A DNA stretch of 37,359 nt from Stentor coeruleus (taxonomy: Eukaryota; Ciliophora; Heterotrichea; Heterotrichida; Stentoridae): the NCBI GenBank assembly GCA_001970955.1, contig MPUH01000743.1:1-37359 (forward strand). Direction: 5' to 3'. Position numbers and translations under genes: made by a program. The notes under the pieces were generated by a model, which worked only from the letters and a program-made list of their open reading frames with translations, was not told where the DNA came from and searched no databases. Positions 31,205-37,359 of this stretch are shown piece by piece (positions within the stretch are counted from its first letter, which is position 1; each line of letters begins with the position of its first letter).

Positions 31205-32356
31205 CTATAAATTATTATCCTCAACTACAGAACTTGAAGTATTTTGCACAATAGGGCAGTTAATAACAGGTATAAAATTCACAGGAGGACAATTAAAAAG
31301 TGGTGGCGGGGGGATAAAAAAATCCATCTTTCCCAGATCATCTTTTTCAGAAATTATCATATTATGAGGCAAAGGGTTATTCATAGGTAAAGGAAATTTT
31401 GTAATACTTCCAGATGAATATTGAGAAGCTTTTAAAGGAGGAGGAGGTAAAGAGTGCATGTTTGGGAAAATTATGTTATTTGATTTTAGAATAAGTGGGT
31501 TATCTTCTGATAATGATACATAATTTGGGTCTTCAGATGAAAAATTTAGTTTTGGATTTAGGTTGGGATTAGGAATTTGAGGTTTAGTTTTTGAAGATAA
31601 TACCCATTCATTACTCCATGGTTGAGGAACTCCAAGTTTAGGTGGAAGCATTTGATTTAAAGAGTTTTGTTGAGAAATCGGAAGACTTGATTTTGATGGG
31701 ATGATTGAAGGGATTTCATATAAATTTGATTGGGAAATCGGAGATTCGAGATTAGTGTTAAAGCCTAGGGCAAAAGGAATCTCTGTCTTTTGTGGCAAAA
31801 TAGGTTCATCAGACTCTTGAATTGATTCATAAGGATTTTCAGGATATGATTGAAAAGTGTTTTGGAAATCGATATAATTCATCGAATTTTTACAAGAATG
31901 AGAATTTATTTCTAAATGTCTTGCCCTTAAGTTTTGATTAAAAGCTGAAGAATTGAGTTTTATTTCTTCATCAAGAACTTCTTTATAAGGGTATTCTGAA
32001 TCATCTTCAATTTCTTCATTATTGTGGCTACGTTCAGTCAATCTGCCAAAATTTTTCGAAGCTTTAGAAGCTCTGATCGACTTATGCTTTATATTTTTGC
32101 TTGTAGCTCCTTTAAAGGACATTTTTGGAAGCGATAAATTAAAAACCTGCTTTAATTCTGATATAGGTTTTAGAGCCAAGGTAGACTTTTTCGTGTTTAA
32201 TTTATTCTTTTTAGTATTTATGCAATTTTGATTGTAAAACTTAATCTTTTCAATCTGAGGAGAGACACATACTTCCTCTTTTCCTTTAAAGTGATCTATT
32301 TTTATCGTATCTCTAGGTTTGTTATCATAATTAAATAACTCAAATTGGTCCTGCAT
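31205..32356 (-). CDS. Proline-rich disordered protein of unknown function
   Basis: This 383-aa protein (MQDQFELFNYDNKPRDTIKI...) is rich in Ser, Asn, Pro, Lys and Ile with no membrane segment or recognisable domain. The N-terminal third is basic (residues ~45-105, many Lys). The middle is Ser/Glu/Asn-rich. The C-terminal third contains proline clusters (MHSLPPPPLKAS, FFIPPPPLFNCPP) that resemble ligands for SH3, WW, EVH1 or profilin. A scaffold or actin-linked adaptor is possible, but this is only a motif-level guess. Flank composition (G-poor 3' side, AT-rich 5' side) is consistent with a real minus-strand gene. Confidence 0.75.
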   Translation of the reverse strand: MQDQFELFNYDNKPRDTIKIDHFKGKEEVCVSPQIEKIKFYNQNCINTKKNKLNTKKSTLALKPISELKQVFNLSLPKMSFKGATSKNIKHKSIRASKASKNFGRLTERSHNNEEIEDDSEYPYKEVLDEEIKLNSSAFNQNLRARHLEINSHSCKNSMNYIDFQNTFQSYPENPYESIQESDEPILPQKTEIPFALGFNTNLESPISQSNLYEIPSIIPSKSSLPISQQNSLNQMLPPKLGVPQPWSNEWVLSSKTKPQIPNPNLNPKLNFSSEDPNYVSLSEDNPLILKSNNIIFPNMHSLPPPPLKASQYSSGSITKFPLPMNNPLPHNMIISEKDDLGKMDFFIPPPPLFNCPPVNFIPVINCPIVQNTSSSVVEDNNL

Positions 32357-32430
32357 TTTTTATAAAATATATGAATTTATAGAAAACATAAAGACAAAAA
32401 ATAATCCAATACTAGAAAAATAATGTGTTT

Positions 32431-32565
32431 TATTGAAATCGAAATTTCTTAATAAGTTTTTGCATTTTCTCTTGTTTTAATATCTTTATAGAGCANAATA
32501 TATTGAAATCGAAATTTCTTAATAAGTTTTTGCATTTTCTCTTGTTTTAATATCTTTATAGAGCA
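32431..32565. other. Single-N assembly gap with 65-nt duplicated flanks
   Basis: 32431-32495 equals 32501-32565, separated by N32496 and AATA. No gene is affected. Confidence 0.88.
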
Positions 32566-32690
32566 TGTTTAATTTAAACCCTAGTATTTACTAATAAAAT
32601 ATTTTGATCAAAGTAAATTTATGTTATAGAATTTATAAAGATAATATTTAGTTTTTTTGTATAAGTGGCTATATCTATATTTCAATATAT

Positions 32691-32788
32691 TCTATATCAT
32701 ATTATGATTATATATTAAGTAAATTATTTAGTTTTATATTCTATATCATATTATGATTATATATTAAGTAAATTATTTAGTTTTATAT
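32691..32788 (+). repeat. Perfect 49-bp tandem duplication
   Basis: The 49-base unit at 32691-32739 (starting TCTATATCATATTATG) is repeated exactly at 32740-32788, without an N between them. It is AT-rich and non-coding. It could be a young tandem duplication or an unmarked assembly overlap. Confidence 0.85.
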
Positions 32789-33211
32789 AATAAATTAGAC
32801 TTATATTTATATTAAATGATACTATTTGCTAATAAATTAGAATGTACATTTGTGACCATAACAATTAACGGCATTAATACATTTTATGATTAATTTTATC
32901 TTTTTTATTAAGCATTTAATAAATCATAGTTTTTTAAGATTTTCTATATCGTTGTAATTCCTTTGTGCAATAATTATAGCTTATTTAATAAAATATATAG
33001 TTTTATGTTCTTATTATCAAAACAAATGCTTTGAAAAAAATTGATTTTTTACATAAATCATATTTTAACTTGTTTTTTTTATTATCCCGATCGCCTGTAG
33101 TGTAAATTTTTTAACTTTTTTTTTGATTTATAAAATATTCTTCATGCAATTATGAGCTTTTAGTTAAGATACTTCATAATAGTAGTCCATAAACTTAATT
33201 ATAGTTTCGAT

Positions 33212-33457
33212 ATATATAAAAATCTGACTAAAATTTTCCCTATTTTTTCTTTAACTTATTACGTATTTATTATTTCCCTTATGTATCACAAATTTTTAAA
33301 AGGGCTGGACAATAATTAACAAGGGCTGGACAATAGTCAAGCGATAATTCCTAACTAATACTANATATATAAAAATCTGACTAAAATTTTCCCTATTTTT
33401 TCTTTAACTTATTACGTATTTATTATTTCCCTTATGTATCACAAATTTTCAAAAGAC
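33212..33457. other. Single-N assembly gap with ~93-nt duplicated flanks and a stray tail
   Basis: 33212-33304 matches 33365-33457 with one mismatch near the end (TTTTTAAAAG versus TTTTCAAAAG). A 59-nt tail (33305-33363) precedes N33364 and has no counterpart after the gap. The arrangement mirrors the one at 29977-30152. Confidence 0.82.
33300..33335 (+). repeat. Two copies of a 15-nt motif, 21-bp period
   Basis: AAGGGCTGGACAATA occurs at 33300-33314 and 33321-33335. It is G-rich for this region and lies in the contig-end tail before N33364, so it may be misplaced sequence. Confidence 0.6.
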
Positions 33458-33660
33458 TTAGTTTTGAATATCTAGTATGATTATCGAAGAATTTTGTAAA
33501 TTTATATAAAATCCTATTTCATCATTCCTACTTTAAACCCCAAATAGATTTTAATAAATTTCCATATTCCATAGACTCTTATATTAAAAATCTAAATCAA
33601 TTTTTCAAGTGCTTTAAGTAATTATTACATAAAATCCATTTATAAACCAAAAAACTTAAA

Positions 33661-33996
33661 CTAAAAATTTGGTCTTTTAATTGTCCTTCTTGCTACTGGC
33701 ATTTGGAGAATAACTTTTTTATTCTGCATCGACATTTCGTCTCGAATATTTACAACAGGAACAGTCTCATCCAAAATTTCTAATATTTTTAATATTTGTG
33801 TACTTAATTTCTGTAATTCTTTTATACTAGACTCAGAGGGAAGTCTGAAGATATTTGCATGATGTTTTGGAATAAATACTGTACTATGCTTTGTGAAAAT
33901 ATCAACTGGTGATGAAGCAATACTATCTTCAGTTTCACGGTCGCTTAAACAGATGATAGAGTCTTTTAAGTTTTCAATGCTAACTATAAAGTTCAT
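33661..33996 (-). CDS. Small protein of unknown function
   Basis: This 111-aa protein starts MNFIVSIENLKDSIICLSDR and ends with a basic tail (ARRTIKRPNF). It contains a short predicted helix (residues ~55-76, SIKELQKLSTQILKILEILD) and no membrane segment. Codon usage and flanks support it: C-poor upstream (34010-34310) and G-poor downstream (33480-33660), as seen for every confident minus-strand gene here. The family is not recognised. Confidence 0.65.
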   Translation of the reverse strand: MNFIVSIENLKDSIICLSDRETEDSIASSPVDIFTKHSTVFIPKHHANIFRLPSESSIKELQKLSTQILKILEILDETVPVVNIRDEMSMQNKKVILQMPVARRTIKRPNF

Positions 33997-34758
33997 ATAG
34001 TATATTTATAAATGGGTGTTCTACTTGTTTTGAAATATGGAATAGATTTTTTAGTGTTTGGTTTGTATTCAGAAAGGTTTTTATATGTGAATGAGGAGAG
34101 TTTATGGACACAACTTTAGATCTTGGAAGATATGATGGTAATATTTTGGAAAAATGGAGGAATATTTTAGTAGTAAAAGCAAGGATGAGTTATAGAGATG
34201 AGTAAAAAGTAAGGAATTTATTAGAATGAGATTTATTGATTTGATGAATGAAAGTATGGGGAAGAGATGTGGATGCTTATGGTAGTTTGAACTTTTTTTT
34301 TATAAATAATTGAGGAAAACTTCGTGAGAATTGTAAGTTTTGAAATAAATACCTTTGTGAAATAGTAGTTTGTTAAAAGACAACATTCTAATGATTTTTT
34401 AAATTATTTAAAAAACTTATATGTGATTGTAAATTTTAATATAGGATATAAGAAATTCGGTTAAAATATTATTGTGTATAAAGTTTTCTGGTTAATAAAA
34501 ATATAATTTATGCTATAACTTAATGATAATGATACTTAGAAATCGAAGTATTTGGTCATAAAAATCATTCCAAAATTATTATCATTATACCTTACTTTAC
34601 TTTCTTATCCAGAAAATTGCCTAGCTCCATATCTTAACACACTATCAAAGTTCACAAATCTAAGGCAATCTTTCATAAGCCTATAATCTTTTTCTATCTT
34701 TAACTAATTTTCGACTGTATTTTTTATTTTATACTACAGGTAGCACAATCTTCAAAAA
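33997..34758. other. Intergenic region before the Kelch-type array
   Basis: 33997-34310 is C-poor, the 5' flank of the minus-strand gene. The remainder is AT-rich without a frame. Nothing else was recognised. Confidence 0.6.
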
Positions 34759-34929
34759 AATCAAAGCTTTGAGTTGGTTTTTTGATTAGGATTTGAATAT
34801 AGTAGATATAATAACATCTAATAATGAATATCAAAAGTTTGATAGGATACTAAAAGAACTTAGTAAGCGTTTTCAGATAAAAATTGTTGTTTTGAAAAAC
34901 AGTAAAAGAAATGAATATAGTGCACCATT
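34759..34929 (+). repeat. 171-bp dispersed repeat R1, copy 1
   Basis: It matches 36072-36242 at 168 of 171 positions. One frame reads DLNIVDIITSNNEYQKFDRI and then LKELSKRFQIKIVVLKNSKR, which looks protein-like, but a TAG precedes it and there is no start. In this copy R1 is fused almost directly to the 3' end of a Kelch-type gene. Confidence 0.85.
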
Positions 34930-34937
34930 TTTTAATG

Positions 34938-35258
34938 CTATAGACCTGAAAAAGATAGCTACTCCAGAATAGATATGAATATTCAATCAAAATCTTCAAA
35001 GAGTTTCTTTACTTACAATAATACTGTATATATAATTTATGAAATAAAATTTTCCAAGCTAAAAACGGGTTACATGACTGGGAAATAATATGCGATTTTA
35101 AATTTCCTAATAGATGGGTTATTAAAGAGTATTGCGAATATAATGAACAAATTTTCTTCAGAAATGTAGCAGATATATTTGTTTTCGATCCTAAAGCCTT
35201 GACTATTTTTTGCATTTATGATACTAATTACTCAAATAAGATTAAAGAATTAGTTTAG
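34938..35258 (+). pseudogene. 3' remnant of a Kelch-type gene (unit A)
   Basis: The first 86 bases (34938-35023) are identical to the last 86 bases of the window, where they continue the third gene of the array. The frame YYRPEKDSYSRIDMNIQSKS-type reads to about 35060, then hits a stop. A second frame continues it (LHDWEIICDFKFPNRWVIKE, then IFVFDPKALTIFCIY) to TAG at 35256-35258, so there is a frameshift. The 5' part (B-box, coiled coil and first Kelch segments) is missing. Compared with the third unit, about 1031 bp between R1 and this point are absent. It is probably non-functional. Confidence 0.7.
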
Positions 35259-35292
35259 ATAGACAACAATTATAAAAAATATACCTTAAAAA

Positions 35293-36060
35293 ATGTCTAT
35301 AAATATGTCTTGCTTTGAAAAATGTTGCAGAGATGATGTTGTTGTCAAGTGCTTATGCTCTAAGATACCTATATTTTCATGCAAAAATCACATGAATTTC
35401 CATATGCTGACTAAAACTGAAAAGCCGCATAACTATGAGCAGATTGTACTTAACGTTAGTATGGAAAAAAAAATTGAACTTACAAAAAGGATAATGGAAG
35501 CTATAGAAGATTTACAAGACTTTCAAAAAGATGTATTAAAAACAGTGTCCACTTTTGTTAATGAAATCACGGTTAATACATACAAGATAGAATCTGAAAT
35601 CATTCAAACAATATCAACACTTAAAGCTTATACTCGAAAAATTATGTCTTCAGTTGAGTATCCCACTAATGACTACTTTGGTAAAATTTTACATGATAAT
35701 ATAAATCTTAGTCAAGAGTCCAAGCTTTGGAGAGTATCAAACATTTTTAAGACACTTGAAGAAAATAATATTATAAAATTCAAATCATGTTCTCATGAGA
35801 TATACAAAAGACTCAAAGATTCAAGTGAATTTTTACTTGGTAAAACAAACAAATCAAATGCAAATAATGTTTTTTGTCTTTGTGAGAAAATCAAAAATAA
35901 GAACTATATTATAAAATTGGATTTAACTAATCATAAAATAGAACAAATGCCGATTTTGCTTAAAAATATTGTATTTTTACCAATTGTTTGTGGACTGCCT
36001 GATAATAAATTGTTTATAGGCGGAGGAAAAATTGATGATGATCATCATTTGAATATGTAG
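35293..36060 (+). CDS. B-box/coiled-coil protein with truncated Kelch region (unit B)
   Basis: This 255-aa protein starts MSINMSCFEKCCRDDVVVKC. Residues ~7-45 show the C...C...CLC...C-x-x-H...H spacing of a B-box zinc finger. Residues ~60-165 are helical and coiled-coil-like (KRIMEAIEDLQDFQKDVLKT). At ~210-250 a beta-rich stretch with GLPDNKLFIGGG looks like the start of a Kelch propeller. The propeller is then cut off: after HHLNM the stop TAG leads straight into repeat R1. A 13-nt direct repeat (GTTTATAGGCGGA at 36012 and 36060) marks the break. Intact relatives would be expected to have several more Kelch repeats. The protein may be expressed as a truncated adaptor or be a pseudogene. Confidence 0.65.
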   Translation: MSINMSCFEKCCRDDVVVKCLCSKIPIFSCKNHMNFHMLTKTEKPHNYEQIVLNVSMEKKIELTKRIMEAIEDLQDFQKDVLKTVSTFVNEITVNTYKIESEIIQTISTLKAYTRKIMSSVEYPTNDYFGKILHDNINLSQESKLWRVSNIFKTLEENNIIKFKSCSHEIYKRLKDSSEFLLGKTNKSNANNVFCLCEKIKNKNYIIKLDLTNHKIEQMPILLKNIVFLPIVCGLPDNKLFIGGGKIDDDHHLNM

Positions 36061-36072
36061 TTTATAGGCGGA
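36012..36072 (+). repeat. 13-nt direct repeat at the truncation point
   Basis: GTTTATAGGCGGA occurs at 36012-36024 and 36060-36072, 48 bp apart, and the second copy runs into repeat R1. It is consistent with a rearrangement mediated by short homology. Confidence 0.65.
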
Positions 36073-36242
36073 ATCAAAGCTTTGAGTTGGTTTTTTGATT
36101 AGGATTTGAATATAGTAGATATAATAACATCTAATAATGAATATCAAAAGTTTGATAGGATACTAAAAGAACTTAGCAAGCATTTTCAGATAAAAATTGT
36201 TGTTTTGAAAAACAGTAAAAGAAATGAATATAGTGTACCATT
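36072..36242 (+). repeat. 171-bp dispersed repeat R1, copy 2
   Basis: It is a near-identical copy of 34759-34929 (three differences). Here it lies about 240 bp upstream of the third array gene, as if R1 were part of the repeating unit. Confidence 0.85.
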
Positions 36243-36480
36243 AAGGAATGCATAGATGGGATATACCTTCACATCTTATTAATATCAGAACCTATAAATC
36301 GACATACTTCAAATGCAGACTTATAAATAGGACTAAATTTATTTAGAATAGAAGCTTATTCCTGTTATGAATTTTAAATCTTGTTAAAGATTTTACTACT
36401 TAAAATCCTCTTCTTAGAGCTAAGAGGAGCATTGCACAACAATAATTTACAAGAAATATACCTTAGAAAATACCTTAAAA
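36243..36480. other. 5' flank of the third Kelch-type unit
   Basis: This AT-rich spacer ends in AAATATACCTTAG...ATACCTTAAAAA just before the ATG. It resembles the AATATACCTTAAAAA before unit B (35278-35292), so it probably holds a shared promoter or 5' UTR. Confidence 0.5.
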
Positions 36481-37359
36481 AATGTCTATAAATATGTCTT
36501 GCTTTGAAAAAGATTGCAGGGATGATGTTGTTATCAAGTGCTTATGCTCTAAGACACCTATATTTTCATGCGAAATCACATGGCTTTCTATATGATGACT
36601 AAAACTGAAAAGCCACATAACTTTGATCAGATTGTACTTAATGTTAGTATGGAAAAAAAGATTGGACTTATAAAAAGGATAATGGAAGCTATAGAAGATT
36701 TACAAGACTTTCAAAAAGATGTATTAAAGACAGTATCCACTTTTGTTAATGAAATCATGGCTAATACATACAAGATAGAATCTGAAATCATTCAAACAAT
36801 ATCAATACTTAGAGCTTATACTCAAAAAATTATGTCTTCAGCTGAGTATCCCACTAATGATTACTTTGGTAAAATTTTACATGATAATATAAATCTTAGT
36901 CAAGAATCCAAGCTTTGGAAAGTATCAAATATTTTTAAGATACTTGAAGAAAATAATATTATAAAATTCAAATCATGTTCTCATGAGATATACAAAAGGC
37001 TCAAAGATTCAAGTGAATTTTTACTTGGTAAAACAAACAAATCAAATGCAAATAATGTTTTTTGTCTTTGTGGTAAAATTAAAAATAAGAACTATATTAC
37101 AATATTGGATTTAAAATTGAAAAGTTATTGATAACAGATTCACAATATTTTAATTTAAAAAATCATGCATTTCAAACCATTTCTCCACTGACTTCTGCAT
37201 CAAGTTTGGCAAATCCAATAAGCTATGGTCGTGATATTGTACTTTCTAGCTATCACTGGAATTATTTTTTATACTATAGACCTGAAAAAGATAGCTACTC
37301 CAGAATAGATATGAATATTCAATCAAAATCTTCAAAGAGTTTCTTTACTTACAATAATA
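36481..37359 (+). pseudogene. B-box/coiled-coil/Kelch-type gene with frameshifts (unit C, runs off the window)
   Basis: The ATG at 36481 gives MSINMSCFEKDCRDDVVIKC, almost identical to unit B. A single missing base near 36570 (TGCGAAATCAC versus TGCAAAAATCAC) shifts the frame and closes it. The coiled-coil part is open again in another frame (36568-37131). Near 37110, about 10 bases present in unit B are absent, and the frame shifts again. It then continues as SQYFNLKNHAFQTISP, then YGRDIVLSSYHWNYFLYYRP to the window end, a Kelch-like stretch. With two independent lesions a pseudogene is likely, unless they are sequencing errors. It is about 90% identical to unit B, so the duplication is recent. 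Confidence 0.7.

Larger units (their letters stand above)
32357..33660. other. Very AT-rich intergenic region with repeats and two assembly gaps
   Basis: There is no credible reading frame in 1.3 kb. It holds two gap duplications, a 49-bp tandem duplication and a 21-bp-period repeat, each listed separately. 33480-33660 is G-poor, the 3' flank of the minus-strand gene ending at 33661. Confidence 0.6.

Noticed and set aside
36407-36427. Hairpin CCTCTT...AAGAGG upstream of unit C
   Set aside because: Only a 6-bp stem with a 9-base loop, which is expected by chance in this much sequence.
1-37359. tRNA, rRNA, CRISPR array or intact transposon
   Set aside because: I looked for B-box-like GGTTCGA motifs, regular spacer repeats, terminal inverted repeats and transposase motifs by eye and found none convincing.

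Overview
This window looks like macronuclear DNA of a heterotrich ciliate, most likely Stentor coeruleus or a close relative. The main evidence is four interruptions of long reading frames. Each is exactly 15 nt, starts GTAA, ends TAG, and restores an uninterrupted protein when removed; 15-nt introns are the hallmark of Stentor. TAA, TAG and TGA are all used as terminal stops, so the code appears standard, unlike most other ciliates. The DNA is AT-rich and genes are compact and mostly intronless. Six single-N gaps are flanked by duplicated sequence. They look like unmerged contig overlaps, and they split three genes artificially.

Layout. Positions 1-16908 hold a cluster of very large adhesion-type surface proteins: the 3' end of one gene (2-1321, +), a complete paralogue (2078-10235, +, about 2679 codons) and a more diverged inverted paralogue (16908-12142, -, 1583 aa). 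Their common plan is a signal peptide, Ig-like beta repeats, a Cys-rich EGF-like segment, REJ-like domains, a degenerate GPS-like region and about five C-terminal membrane segments. Two tandem small paralogues with helix-turn-helix-like repeats (10440-10889 and 11171-11611) sit between the inverted members, each directly behind a run of C.

Positions 16909-19522 are mostly intergenic. From 19523 to 33996 there are housekeeping-type and unknown genes: a helical unknown protein, an EF-hand/coiled-coil protein, a small basic protein, a membrane-anchored alpha/beta hydrolase, an SPX-MFS-type transporter, a small GC-richer coiled-coil protein, a UBE2O/BIRC6-like ubiquitin-conjugating enzyme, a proline-rich disordered protein and a 111-aa unknown. 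Positions 34759-37359 hold a rearranged tandem array of B-box/coiled-coil/Kelch-type genes. One unit has lost its 5' part, one has lost its 3' part, and the third carries frameshifts and runs off the window.

Two features stand out. In the surface-protein repeats, the 15-nt slot at the repeat boundary is an intron in the first three repeats and five translated codons in the next three, in exact register. Intergenic base composition also follows transcription direction: 5' flanks are G-poor and 3' flanks C-poor on the coding strand. This skew can be used to check gene calls. No tRNA, rRNA, CRISPR or intact transposon was seen.
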